Assembly (NCBI RefSeq): GCF_000719265.1
Contig: NZ_JOFL01000021.1
Location: forward strand, 1 to 64,000
From: Streptomyces roseoverticillatus
GTDB lineage: Bacteria; Actinomycetota; Actinomycetes; Streptomycetales; Streptomycetaceae
Direction: 5' to 3'
Length of the DNA: 64,000 nt
Shown here: piece by piece, positions 46,977-56,218 of the stretch
Layout of the letters: each line of letters starts with the position of its first letter
Numbering within the stretch: position 1 is the first letter of the stretch
Translations under genes and position numbers: made by a program
Notes under the pieces: model-generated
Database searches by the model: none
The model's input: the letters and a program-made list of their open reading frames with translations, nothing else
Told to the model about the DNA's origin: nothing

Positions 46977-47004
46977 TTGTCGGCGACACCTCGAGGTCCC
47001 TTGA
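46977..47004 (-). promoter_or_regulatory. Candidate SigmaWhiG promoter of whiH
   Basis: TCAA (47001-47004) and GCCGACAA (46977-46984) are 16 bp apart on the minus strand, close to the WhiG pattern TAAA-N16-GCCGATAA. whiH is a known WhiG target. The -10 overlaps the ribosome-site-like AAAGGAGG. Confidence 0.6.
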
Positions 47005-47181
47005 GGTCTTTGGTGAAAAGCACACGAAAGGGTGATCGCCCATTACCTCACAATTGACGGCCAAACGGACAGAATCGGGCACTCTCCGAGATGGCTCATA
47101 TGCGGAGCGTGACGACTGTGGCCCGGGAACTCCGCACGTGGGAAGGGGTGCCGGGGCCCCCGGCCGGCGCGGCGGCGGCCC

Positions 47182-48990
47182 TCACCGCGGCCTCCCGCGG
47201 AACACGGCGAGGACGTAGGCCCCGAGTAGCGCCCCGAGCGACAACGCGAGCGCCCAGCCGACCGGTTGGGAGACCAGCCGCAGCGCTGTCGAGACGCCCC
47301 GGTCGACGCCGGAGGGCCACTGCACGACGGCGGCGGAACGCAGCCGCTCCGGCAGCCCGACGAGCGAGCGGGCCGCGGGCTCGGCGAGCACGCTGCCGAG
47401 GACCGGCACCACGAGCGTCGGCACGGCGAGCACCGCGACCACTCCCAGCGCCGTCGACCGGAACAGCCCGGCGGCCAGCAGCCCCGCCCAGGCGCAGCCG
47501 AGAGTCAGCGCCGTCCAGCCCGCCAGCAGCACGGCCCAGTCGTGCGGGAGGGAGACGACGTCGTTGCCGAAGAGCAGTCCGAGGGCGCCGGCGTCGAGGA
47601 AGAGGGAAGCGAGGGCGAGCAGCACGGCCGCCACGGCGGTGACGGTGAGCTTGGCGAAGAGCAGGCCGAGGCGGCGTGGGACGGTGCCTTGGTCCGGAGC
47701 GAGCGCGGGATAGCGGAACTCCTGGCCGAAGGCGAGGGCGCCGATGAGGCCGGCCCCGAAGACGGCGGGGGGCAGCGGCAGCAGGGCCGGCCAGCCGGTG
47801 AGCACGCGCTGCTCGGGGGCGGTGCCGGACCTGGCGAGGAGGACGGCGACGAGCAGGGAGGCGGCGAGGGCAGCGGCCGCCACGATCCAGCCGGTCCGCA
47901 CGCCGGTGGCGCGGCGCAGTTCGTACCGCAGCGGCCAGGCCGGGTCGGGCGCCGGGAGGCGGGGCTGGAGGCGCGGGAGCTGGACGGGGCCGGAGGCCGC
48001 GGCGTCCGGCTCCTCCGCGCGCACCCCCTCGGGCACATCCGCCGGAGGCGGCGCGGAGGGGGTGGGTCTGCGGCCGTCGGCCCGCAGCAGTGGGGGTACG
48101 GGGCCGGTGTCGCCGATCTCCTCGGTCAGCCGGTGGAGGAGGATGCCGTGCCGGTAGGCGGTCTCGCCGACGACGGCGCAGGTGCTGCCGTAGACCGACA
48201 GCTTGCTGCCGCCTTCCTGCACGACCTCCACGGCCTGCCCGGCCTCGGCGGCCTCCGCCTCGTCGGCCTCGGCGCTGAGGGCGTGGGCGAGGCGGCCGGC
48301 CAGCGGCGACTGGACGGCGACGCGCGGCCGCAGGCGGGTGCGGGAGAACTCGGCGGCCTCCTGGTCGGCGACGAGACGGCCCTCGTCGATGGTGACGACC
48401 CGGTCGGCGATGCGGGCCGCTTCCCTGGGATCGGGCGAGGTGACGAGGACGGCGCCGCCGTGGTCCGCGTACGCCCGCAACATGCCGTGCAGCCAGGCCG
48501 TCTCGCGGGGCGAGAGCTCGTGGGCGGGCTCGTCCAGGACGAGGGTGTGGGGGTCGCCGAGGAGGGCGGAGGCGAGGCCGAGGCGGCGGTCCATGCCCAG
48601 CGAGAAGTCACCGAGGCGCTGACCGGCCAGGCCGGTCAGGCCGACGACCTCCAGGACGTCGTCGGCGCGCTCGGCGGGGACGCCCGCGGCGGCGCTGAGC
48701 ATGCGCAGGTGCCCCCGGGCGGTGCGGGCGGGGTGGCCGGGGACGTCGCCGAGGACGACGCCGATCTCGCGGGTGGGGTGCGGGACGCGGTCCAGGGGGC
48801 GGCCGCGGAAGAGGGCGACGCCGCGCCCGGGGTCGAGGCGCAGCAGGAGGCGCAGGGCACTGGTCTTGCCCGCGCCGGGGGCACCGAGCAGAACGGTGAC
48901 CCGGCCGGGGCGGGCCTCGAAGGTGAGGTCGTCGACGGCGGGGAACCTGTTGCGCTGGGGGGCGCTGGTGAGTCCGATGGCCTGGATCAT
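47182..48990 (-). CDS. Fused ABC ATPase-permease protein
   Basis: A 602-residue protein joining an N-terminal ABC ATPase (about 1-210; Walker A GAPGAGKTSA, signature-like FSLGMDRRLGLA, Walker B HTLVLDEPAHELS) to a C-terminal membrane domain with about six helices (from residue 375). A Pro-rich linker (300-355) separates them. The signature is LGMD rather than LSGGQ, as in ABC-2 exporters with weak sites. The order resembles ABC-2 type transporters made as one chain. It lies upstream of whiH on the same strand, 212 bp apart. The substrate is unknown. Confidence 0.85.
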   Translation of the reverse strand: MIQAIGLTSAPQRNRFPAVDDLTFEARPGRVTVLLGAPGAGKTSALRLLLRLDPGRGVALFRGRPLDRVPHPTREIGVVLGDVPGHPARTARGHLRMLSAAAGVPAERADDVLEVVGLTGLAGQRLGDFSLGMDRRLGLASALLGDPHTLVLDEPAHELSPRETAWLHGMLRAYADHGGAVLVTSPDPREAARIADRVVTIDEGRLVADQEAAEFSRTRLRPRVAVQSPLAGRLAHALSAEADEAEAAEAGQAVEVVQEGGSKLSVYGSTCAVVGETAYRHGILLHRLTEEIGDTGPVPPLLRADGRRPTPSAPPPADVPEGVRAEEPDAAASGPVQLPRLQPRLPAPDPAWPLRYELRRATGVRTGWIVAAAALAASLLVAVLLARSGTAPEQRVLTGWPALLPLPPAVFGAGLIGALAFGQEFRYPALAPDQGTVPRRLGLLFAKLTVTAVAAVLLALASLFLDAGALGLLFGNDVVSLPHDWAVLLAGWTALTLGCAWAGLLAAGLFRSTALGVVAVLAVPTLVVPVLGSVLAEPAARSLVGLPERLRSAAVVQWPSGVDRGVSTALRLVSQPVGWALALSLGALLGAYVLAVFRGRPR

Positions 48991-49237
48991 GGCTTCTCTC
49001 GCGGGGCGTGAGACGGCTCGGCGGCACCCCTCGGCCCGCTCGGTGACCGAGGCGGCCGAGGGCGCAGGGAATCGCTTGGACGTACGGCAGCACCGTAACC
49101 CGGTATGTCCGAATTGCCATGCAATGTAGGCAGTTGTAAGCGTGTCCCCTCATGGGCATGCGTTCCCGCGCATACCCGACCGCCGGGCGGCGCGCGGCTC
49201 TCCCGGCAGGGACGGTGAGCGCGAGGGCCGCTGAGAC

Positions 49238-49999
49238 CTACGCCTCGGGGCGCAGCATGGGCGGGTTGAGGAGCGTGGCCCCGCCGGCCCGGAAGAGCTG
49301 GGCCGGACGGCCGCCCTGTCGCGTCGTCGTCCCGCCGGTAGGCACCAGGAAGCCGGGGGTGCCCGTCACCTTCCGGTGGAAGTTGCGGGGGTCGAGGGCT
49401 ACGCCCCACACCGCCTCGTAGACCCGGCGCAACTCGCCGACCGTGAACTCCTGGGGGCAGAAGGCCGTGGCCAGCGAGGAATACTCGATCTTGGACCGGG
49501 CGCGCTCGACGCCGTCGGCGAGGATCTGCGCGTGGTCGAAGGCGAGGGGCGTCACCTGCTCGCCGTCGCGGCCGTAGCCGGCCTCCTGGTCCAGCAGCTC
49601 CTCCACCGGCGCCCAGCGCACGCTGCGCGCGTCTCCCCCGGGGCGCGGAGCGGGCAGGTCGGGCGCGAGCGCCAGGTGTGCGACGCTCACCACCCGCATG
49701 CGCGGGTCTCGCTTCGGATCGCCGTACGTGGCGAGCTGCTCCAGGTGAGCGGCGTTGGGCAGGACGGGGCCCGCGGGGTCGTGGGCGTTCAGCCCGGTCT
49801 CCTCGGCCAGCTCCCGCGCGGCGGCGGTCGTCAGGTCCTCGTCGCCCCGCACGAACCCGCCCGGCAACGCCCAGCGGCCCTGGTACGGCGGCTCGCCACG
49901 GCGCACGGCCAGCGCGCACAGCGCGTGCCTGCGCACGGTGAGCACGACCAGGTCGACGGTGACTGCGAAGGGCGGAAAGGCCGACGGGTCGTAGGGCAT
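49238..49999 (-). CDS. NrtR-like Nudix-domain transcriptional regulator
   Basis: A 253-residue protein. The N-terminal Nudix domain (about 8-150) keeps a complete Nudix box, G-x5-E-x7-RELAEETGL. The C-terminal winged helix (about 175-240: FTVGELRRVYEAVWGVALDPRNFHRKV) is the NrtR DNA-binding module. NrtR proteins repress NAD metabolism genes and respond to ADP-ribose; an intact Nudix box leaves open some hydrolase activity. The ATG at 49999 (MPYDPSAFPPFAVTVD) is the usual start. No NAD genes are adjacent, so targets lie elsewhere or include itself. Confidence 0.85.
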   Translation of the reverse strand: MPYDPSAFPPFAVTVDLVVLTVRRHALCALAVRRGEPPYQGRWALPGGFVRGDEDLTTAAARELAEETGLNAHDPAGPVLPNAAHLEQLATYGDPKRDPRMRVVSVAHLALAPDLPAPRPGGDARSVRWAPVEELLDQEAGYGRDGEQVTPLAFDHAQILADGVERARSKIEYSSLATAFCPQEFTVGELRRVYEAVWGVALDPRNFHRKVTGTPGFLVPTGGTTTRQGGRPAQLFRAGGATLLNPPMLRPEA

Positions 50000-50012
50000 G
50001 ACGCGATCATAG

Positions 50013-50027
50013 TCGTCTTCCTGACGA
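50013..50027. promoter_or_regulatory. Candidate operator ahead of the NrtR-like gene
   Basis: TCGTC-TTCCT-GACGA is an inverted repeat 14-28 bases before the NrtR-like ATG, with partly matching flanks (ATAG and ATAA). It may be an autoregulatory site. Confidence 0.4.
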
Positions 50028-50088
50028 TAAACAGGGTCTTGCGGAGGGCCGGGGAGCGACCCCTCCGCGAGCCTCGGAAGCACCCCGC

Positions 50089-52131
50089 TCACACCCCCAG
50101 CTGCAGGCCGTCGGCGGCTTCCTCGACCATGCCGAGGCCGAGCCTGCTGATCCGCATCGCGAAGGGCTGCTCGGCGATGCGCAGCCCCGTGAACCTGAGC
50201 GCCCCGAGCGGCGCGGTGTGCAGCGGCCGCACCGCGACACAGCCTGCCGGGGCGTCGGGCCGCAGACCGGCGAGCGCGGTCAGCAGGTGCACCGCGCCCG
50301 CGGCGGCAACGGCCGCGGGCCGGCAGGCGGCCGGGTGCGGCAGCGGCGCGCTCCCGGCCGTGCGCTGCTCTCCCGCATACATCTCCGGCAGCCGGTGCCC
50401 GAAGGCGGCCGCCGCGTCCAGGGTGCCGCGCAGCAGCGCGCCGGCCTCCTTCTCATATCCGGCGGAGGCCAGGCCCGCCACGGCCACGGCCGTCTCGTGG
50501 ACCCTGACCGCGCCGCTGCGGTGGCCGAAGGGGTTGTGCCCCGGCTCCTTCGCCCCGAGGCTGCGCAGACCCCAGCCGGAGTCGAGCGCGGGCCCGCCGA
50601 GCAGCCGGGCGAGCTGTTCGGTCTGCACCTTGTCGAGCAGGCCCGGCGCCGGCATCCCCCCTCCCAGCAGGCCGGTGTCGAGGAGGTGGGCGGCGGCGCC
50701 GCCCAGGTGCGGTATCCGGCGTCCTTCGGGCGTACGGGCGGCGGCGGGGCGCCCGCCCCCCGGGTCCTCCACCCAGAACTCCTCGCGGAACCGCCCGCGC
50801 AGGCCGGCCGCCCAACTCCGCCAGTGCTCGGCCCCGGGGCGGCCGAAGGCTTCCAGGAGATCGGCCCCGAGCAGAGCCGCGCGGTGGGCGTGCGCCTGCG
50901 TCTCGCACCGGTACGGCCCGCCGGGCACCGGATCCGGGAGATAGCCGTCCTCACCCGTGGCGGTCTGCAACCAGGAGAGGCAGCGCTCGACGGCGGGCAG
51001 CAGCGCTTCCGTCTCCCGTTCCGGAAGCCCCCACCGGCGAGCCTCCGCCAGGACGACGGGGAACAGCAGTGTGGCCTCGATGCCGGTGCAGCCGGGCGGC
51101 AGGTGCGCCCCGGCGTGGCGCAGTGCGCCGGGGATCCGCCCGCCGTCGGGGCCCGGTCCCGCAAGCTGCGTACGGGCCAGGGTGCGCAGCGTCCCGGCGG
51201 CCAGCCGGACGCCGAGGGGCAGCGTCATCCGCGCCGCCCAGAGGGCCTCGGCGGGGGCGAGACCGCAGCGCCAGGGGACGCCGGCCGCCAGATGGACGTC
51301 CCCGGGGCTGCCCGGGTCTCGCACGAGCAGCGCACGGAGATCGTCGAGGGCGGCGGAGAGCAGGGCGCCGGCCCGCGGGTCGTCGCCCTCCGCCTGCGGG
51401 TCGCCCCAGGGCACGCTCGCCGCGCGGCCCGGGGGGACGGCCGCCTCGGGCTGCCGGACCCTGCCGGGCTGCTCGGGCAGGACGCGGAGCTCGATGCTGC
51501 GCGTGCCTCCCGGCGGCAGCTCGATCTCCCAGCACAGCAGCCCCGCCGAGGCCAGGGCGTCCCCCGGCGGGGGGTCAGCGGTGACCGCCGCCTGCGCCTC
51601 CGTCGTGGACCACCGCAGGCCGGAGGCGTGCACCCCGGCGGGGACCTCGGGCCCGGCCGCCCCCGTCGCGACCGCGCCCAGCTCCGCGAGGTCGGTGCCC
51701 AGCGACACCTCGACGGGCAGCCGCAGGGCACGGGCCGCGGTGCTGCGCAGGGCGATCCGCTCGACTCCCTCGGCCGAGCGCAGCCGCTCGACCGTGACGG
51801 CGGGGTCGGGCCCCGAATCCGCGGCCGTCCTCACGGCGCCGACGAAGCGGGCGCGGTCGGCGCCGAGCATCCGCCCCTGCACGGGCAACGGCTCGGCGCC
51901 GCCGACCTTCAGGCTGCAGCGGGCCAGCAGCCGGCGCCCACCGCGGTAGAAGCCGTCGAGCCCCTGCCCGGTCATCTGCCCGTGCTCCCCGGAGATCGCC
52001 AGGGCCGGCAGGGCGACGCAAATCATGGCCGTGTGCACGGACTGCGGAGCGGGCGGGCGCCCCGGGACGGGGCGCTGGGGCGGCGTATGACGGGGCCGGG
52101 GCGGCTGGCCATGGGGGACGATGCCTTGCAC
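50089..52131 (-). CDS. Glycogen debranching enzyme-like protein
   Basis: A 680-residue protein whose N-terminal beta-rich domain (about 35-270, DGFYRGGRRLLARCSLKVGG) resembles the glycogen-debranching N-terminal domain. Its C-terminal (alpha/alpha)6-type region (about 300-620) resembles amylo-alpha-1,6-glucosidases (PWRCGLAPAEALWAARMTLP, DGYLPDP, DSGWGLRSLGAKEPGHNPFGHRSGAVRVHE). The catalytic acids are not certain. A GTG at 52131 has GGGGAG upstream; an ATG at 52026 would remove 35 proline-rich residues. It has no partner glycogen genes nearby. Confidence 0.78.
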   Translation of the reverse strand: MQGIVPHGQPPRPRHTPPQRPVPGRPPAPQSVHTAMICVALPALAISGEHGQMTGQGLDGFYRGGRRLLARCSLKVGGAEPLPVQGRMLGADRARFVGAVRTAADSGPDPAVTVERLRSAEGVERIALRSTAARALRLPVEVSLGTDLAELGAVATGAAGPEVPAGVHASGLRWSTTEAQAAVTADPPPGDALASAGLLCWEIELPPGGTRSIELRVLPEQPGRVRQPEAAVPPGRAASVPWGDPQAEGDDPRAGALLSAALDDLRALLVRDPGSPGDVHLAAGVPWRCGLAPAEALWAARMTLPLGVRLAAGTLRTLARTQLAGPGPDGGRIPGALRHAGAHLPPGCTGIEATLLFPVVLAEARRWGLPERETEALLPAVERCLSWLQTATGEDGYLPDPVPGGPYRCETQAHAHRAALLGADLLEAFGRPGAEHWRSWAAGLRGRFREEFWVEDPGGGRPAAARTPEGRRIPHLGGAAAHLLDTGLLGGGMPAPGLLDKVQTEQLARLLGGPALDSGWGLRSLGAKEPGHNPFGHRSGAVRVHETAVAVAGLASAGYEKEAGALLRGTLDAAAAFGHRLPEMYAGEQRTAGSAPLPHPAACRPAAVAAAGAVHLLTALAGLRPDAPAGCVAVRPLHTAPLGALRFTGLRIAEQPFAMRISRLGLGMVEEAADGLQLGV

Positions 52132-52256
52132 TTGACTGCGCTCCCCTGTGGGTGTCACGGACCGGGACGACGGACAACATTTGCGGGCCACACGGATGAA
52201 CGGCGGCGGGCCCGCCGAGGTCACGGTGTGGAGGGCTGCCTGTGTGGGCCATGGGT

Positions 52257-53687
52257 TCACTGCGGCCGCTCCTCCCGGCTGCAGTCCCCCTTCCGGGGGC
52301 TCCTGCGCCGCGCGCGGGGCTTGCCGGCGGGCCCGGCCGGACCCCCGGGGCCGGTGCTGCCCGCGGGGCCTCCGGGCCGCGTCCGCCAGCGGGTGCTCCG
52401 TGTGCCGCCGGTGCCTTGCGCCTCCGGGACCGCCGACGTCGCCGAGGCTGCCAGTGCCGCTGCTTCCAGGCGCTCCACCTCGGCCCGGACCGCGTCCTGA
52501 AGGGCCCGGTCGGCCCGTTCCTGCCGCAGGCACTGGCGGAGCGGCTCCGGGTCCAGTCCTTCGTTGCAGGCGCGGTAGAGCAGCTGGGCGAAGACGTACT
52601 CGGGGTCGGCGGCGAGCGCCCGGCTCAGCGCGACCCGGGCCTCCGGCTGGTCGTCGGCGGCCCAGGACACCCAGCCGGCGAGGGTGACGGGAGCCGCCGC
52701 GTACTCCGCGTACGGATGCACGCAGCGGCGGGCCAGGGCGCGCCACACCCGCAGCACGGCAGCGGCCCGCGGGCCCTCCATCCATTCCGCGGCCCGGTCG
52801 CGTGTGAGGCGGTCCTGCAGACCCACGATGACCGTGGCGGCCTCCTCGTCGGTGAGGAGGGAGTCGTCGCCCGCGTCGGCCGCCGGCCGGCCGGGGAGCG
52901 GCGGCGTCCCGTCGAAGCGGTCGATCAGGGTCCGCGCGAGGGCGAGTGTCTCCTGCCGCACGGGCTCACAGCCGGCGCCGCCAAGGATGCGGGGCACCAT
53001 CGCGAAGGCCGCGGCGTCGAGCGCCTTGCGCTGTTCCTCCGCCCGCTCCCCGGTGAGGGGTGCGTACCGGTCCTCCATCTCCCGCAGGGTGCCGCGCACC
53101 TCGATGCCGGCGTAGGTGGCGGCGGCCGCCATGACCGACGTGCCGGGCAGGGAGAGAGGGGTGCCCTCGGGCGGGCAGCAGCGAGGGTCCGGGCAGCAGT
53201 ACGACCAGAACCGGCCGTCGGAGATGCACAGGGCCTCGTGCACGGGCATGTCCAGGCGGCCGCAGGCGCGGCGCAGGCTCTGGGCGAACGGGCGCAGCCG
53301 CTCCATGACCTGCTGCGGTGTCTGGCCACTGGCGGTGTCGGGGTCCTGGCAGAAGAAGATGACCACGCCCTCGGGGCGGTTGCCGCGCTTGCTGCTGCCG
53401 GTCAGGAGGGTCTCGGCGAGCTGGTCGCAGACCTCAGGCCATTCCTCGCCGCTGCGCGGGATGCCGAGCCGGAGCCGGCCCCCGAAGCGGCCCCGGTCAC
53501 CGTGCAGCGCGACGAGGATCACGCTGTCCGTCGGATGGAAGCCGAGGAGGTACGGGAGGGCGTCGGCCAGCTCGGCCGGGGAGCGGAGGGTGACCTGCTG
53601 CCCGGGGCCCGCGCCCGGCGTGCCGGGCACGCCGGCGGACGGGGAGGAGGGGATGGAGGGACGGGAGGATTCGTTGTGCTGCGTCAT
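52257..53687 (-). CDS. DUF4192 domain protein
   Basis: A 476-residue actinobacterial protein. The DUF4192 core begins after a disordered start (about 33 on: LRSPAELADALPYLLGFHPTDSVILVALHGDRGRFGGRLRLGIP) and includes a cysteine-rich loop CCPDPRCCPPEG (about 168-179) that may bind metal. A helical region follows, and residues 430-476 are Gly/Pro/Arg-rich and disordered. The ATG at 53687 (MTQHNESSRPS) is chosen. It diverges from the RecQ-like helicase gene over a short region with DnaA-box-like sites. The function is unknown. Confidence 0.85.
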   Translation of the reverse strand: MTQHNESSRPSIPSSPSAGVPGTPGAGPGQQVTLRSPAELADALPYLLGFHPTDSVILVALHGDRGRFGGRLRLGIPRSGEEWPEVCDQLAETLLTGSSKRGNRPEGVVIFFCQDPDTASGQTPQQVMERLRPFAQSLRRACGRLDMPVHEALCISDGRFWSYCCPDPRCCPPEGTPLSLPGTSVMAAAATYAGIEVRGTLREMEDRYAPLTGERAEEQRKALDAAAFAMVPRILGGAGCEPVRQETLALARTLIDRFDGTPPLPGRPAADAGDDSLLTDEEAATVIVGLQDRLTRDRAAEWMEGPRAAAVLRVWRALARRCVHPYAEYAAAPVTLAGWVSWAADDQPEARVALSRALAADPEYVFAQLLYRACNEGLDPEPLRQCLRQERADRALQDAVRAEVERLEAAALAASATSAVPEAQGTGGTRSTRWRTRPGGPAGSTGPGGPAGPAGKPRARRRSPRKGDCSREERPQ

Positions 53688-53727
53688 GGCCCGAGAGTCC
53701 CGCGGGCCCGCCGGAGCCCGCCAGACC

Positions 53728-53783
53728 TGTGGATAACTCCGGGAATATGGTCCTACTAATGCTGTGGACAGTGGTTTTCCACA
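53728..53783. promoter_or_regulatory. Cluster of three DnaA-box-like sites
   Basis: TGTGGATAA (53728-53736, complement TTATCCACA), TGTGGACAG (53763-53771) and TTTTCCACA (53775-53783) lie within 56 bp. The last two face each other and form an inverted repeat (CTGTGGA...TCCACAG). They sit between the DUF4192 and helicase genes. Confidence 0.55.
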
Positions 53784-53834
53784 GCCGGCCGGGCCCATTC
53801 GCGCATTGTCAGTGCACTCGTGTTGCATGGGGGC

Positions 53835-56000
53835 ATGACGAACGAAGACCTCCGCGCCTCGGCCGACACAGTCCTGGCCCGCCTCGTCGGTGACACCACG
53901 GGCAAGGCGAGACTGCGCGAGGACCAGTGGCTGGCGATCGAGGCGCTGGTCGCCCACCACCGCCGCGCCCTGGTCGTGCAGCGGACGGGCTGGGGCAAGT
54001 CGGCGGTGTACTTCGTCGCGACCGCCCTGCTGCGGGCCCGCGGCAGCGGACCCACGGTGATCGTCTCGCCTCTGCTGGCGCTGATGCGCAATCAGGTGGA
54101 CGCCGCGGCGCGGGCGGGCATCCACGCGCGCACGATCAATTCCGCCAACGTCGAGGAGTGGGACACCGTCCAGGCCGAGGTGGCGGCGGGCGAGGTCGAC
54201 GTGCTGCTCGTGTCGCCGGAGCGGCTGAACAACCCCGACTTCCGCGATCAGGTCCTGCCCAAGCTCGCCGCCGCGACCGGTCTTCTGGTCGTCGACGAGG
54301 CCCACTGCATCTCCGACTGGGGCCACGACTTCCGGCCCGACTACCGCCGGCTGCGCACCATGCTGGCCGACCTGCCGCCGGGCGTGCCCGTCCTCGCCAC
54401 GACCGCCACCGCCAACGCCCGCGTCACCGCCGACGTCGCCGAGCAGCTGGGCACGGGCGAGGAGTCGACCCGGGCGCTGGTGCTGCGCGGCCCGCTGGAC
54501 CGGGAGAGCCTGAGCCTCGGGGTGCTGCAGCTGCCCGACGCCGCGCACCGGCTGGCCTGGCTCGCCGACCACCTCGCCGAGCTCCCCGGTTCGGGCATCA
54601 TCTACACCCTCACCGTCGCGGCCGCCGAGGAGGTCACCGCGTTCCTGCGCCGGTGCGGCCACACCGTCGCCCCGTACACGGGCAAGACGGAGAACGCGGA
54701 CCGGCAGCAGGCCGAGGAGGATCTGCTCGCCAACCGCGTCAAAGCGCTCGTCGCCACCTCGGCGCTGGGCATGGGCTTCGACAAGCCCGACCTGGGCTTC
54801 GTGGTCCACCTGGGCTCCCCCTCCTCCCCCATCGCCTACTACCAGCAGGTCGGCCGCGCCGGCCGCGGCGTCGAGCACGCCGAGGTCCTCCTGCTCCCGG
54901 GCCGGGAGGACGAGGCGATCTGGAAGTACTTCGCGTCCCTCGCCTTCCCTCCGGAGGACCAGGTCCGCCGCACGCTGGAGGTGCTCGCCGCCTCGGACCG
55001 CCCCGTCTCCCTGCCGGCCCTCGAACCCCAGGTGGAGCTGCGGCGCTCCCGCCTGGAGACCATGCTCAAGGTCCTCGACGTCGACGGCGCGGTGCACCGG
55101 GTGAAGGGCGGCTGGACGGCGACGGGACGCCCCTGGGCGTACGACGCCGAGCGCTACGCCTGGGTCGAGCGGCAGCGCGGCGCGGAGCAGCAGGCGATGC
55201 GCGACTACGCCACCACGACGCAGTGCCGGATGGAGTTCCTGCGCCGCCAGCTGGACGACGAGCAGGCAGCGCCGTGCGGGCGCTGCGACAACTGCGCGGG
55301 CCCGCGCTTCACCGCGGACGTCTCCGCCGCGGCGCTCGACGCCTCGCGGGGCGAGCTGGGCCGGCCGGGCGTGGAGGTCGAGCCGCGCCGGATGTGGCCG
55401 ACCGGCATGCCCTCGGTCGGTGTCGACCTCAAGGGCCGCATCCCGGCGGGCGAGCAGGCCGCGACCGGCCGCGCCCTGGGGCGGCTGTCCGATATCGGCT
55501 GGGGCAACCGGCTGCGTCCCCTCCTCGCCCCGCAGACACCCGACGGGCCTGTTCCGGATGATGTGGCGGACGCGGTGGTGACCGTGCTGGCCGACTGGGC
55601 CCGCGGTCCCGGCGGTTGGGCCTCCGGCGCCCCGGACGCCCCCGCACGCCCCGTGGGTGTCGTCGCCCTCGCCTCACGGACGCGGCCGCGCCTGATCCGG
55701 TCGCTCGGCGAGCGCATCGCCTCGGTCGGCCGGATGCCCCTGCTCGGCACGGTCGAGTACGGCGGCGCGGGCACCGACACCCGGGTGCCGCGCACCAACA
55801 GCGCCCAGCGGTTGCGGGCGCTGGACGGTGCGCTGACCGTACCGCCGGAGCTCGCGGCGGCGCTGGCCTCCGCAGGCGGGCCCGTCCTGCTCGTCGACGA
55901 CTTCACCGACACCGGTTGGACGCTGGCCGTGGCCGCCCGGCTGCTGCGGCGGGCCGGGGCACCGGAGGTGTTCCCGATGGTGCTGGCGGTGCAAGGCTAG
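53835..56000 (+). CDS. RecQ-like DNA helicase with C-terminal phosphoribosyltransferase-like domain
   Basis: A 721-residue superfamily 2 helicase. Motif I is TGWGKS (51-56), motif II is [18 protein letters not shown] (about 154) and motif VI is QVGRAGRG. The RecQ zinc cysteines are in CGRCDNCAG (about 482-490). A winged-helix-like section follows. The last 130 residues are not RecQ: they end in [13 protein letters not shown] (684-696), which fits the PRPP-binding motif of type I phosphoribosyltransferases. The ATG at 53835 is preferred, though no good ribosome site is seen. It is preceded by DnaA-box-like sites. Confidence 0.88.
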   Translation: MTNEDLRASADTVLARLVGDTTGKARLREDQWLAIEALVAHHRRALVVQRTGWGKSAVYFVATALLRARGSGPTVIVSPLLALMRNQVDAAARAGIHARTINSANVEEWDTVQAEVAAGEVDVLLVSPERLNNPDFRDQVLPKLAAATGLLVVDEAHCISDWGHDFRPDYRRLRTMLADLPPGVPVLATTATANARVTADVAEQLGTGEESTRALVLRGPLDRESLSLGVLQLPDAAHRLAWLADHLAELPGSGIIYTLTVAAAEEVTAFLRRCGHTVAPYTGKTENADRQQAEEDLLANRVKALVATSALGMGFDKPDLGFVVHLGSPSSPIAYYQQVGRAGRGVEHAEVLLLPGREDEAIWKYFASLAFPPEDQVRRTLEVLAASDRPVSLPALEPQVELRRSRLETMLKVLDVDGAVHRVKGGWTATGRPWAYDAERYAWVERQRGAEQQAMRDYATTTQCRMEFLRRQLDDEQAAPCGRCDNCAGPRFTADVSAAALDASRGELGRPGVEVEPRRMWPTGMPSVGVDLKGRIPAGEQAATGRALGRLSDIGWGNRLRPLLAPQTPDGPVPDDVADAVVTVLADWARGPGGWASGAPDAPARPVGVVALASRTRPRLIRSLGERIASVGRMPLLGTVEYGGAGTDTRVPRTNSAQRLRALDGALTVPPELAAALASAGGPVLLVDDFTDTGWTLAVAARLLRRAGAPEVFPMVLAVQG

Positions 56001-56218
56001 CCTCGCCCGGCCGGCGGGCCTGCGGGGGCGGCCAGGGCGCCAAGAGCCGCGCGCCGCCGGCCAATGGCGCCAATTGATCGTTGCCGCATGCTCCCGGCGC
56101 GGCGAGAATTGGACGCGATCCCGCTCTCGTCCGTCCACGGCCCGCCGGGACGGCCGTCGTGGCGCGCTCTCCTGCCCGCGGCCGCCCGGCCCGTGGCCAC
56201 GCAGCCGAAGGGAGGGTC

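Noticed and set aside
53728..53783. Replication origin
   Set aside because: There are only three DnaA-like boxes and no dnaA, dnaN or parAB genes nearby. Streptomyces oriC has about nineteen boxes between dnaA and dnaN.
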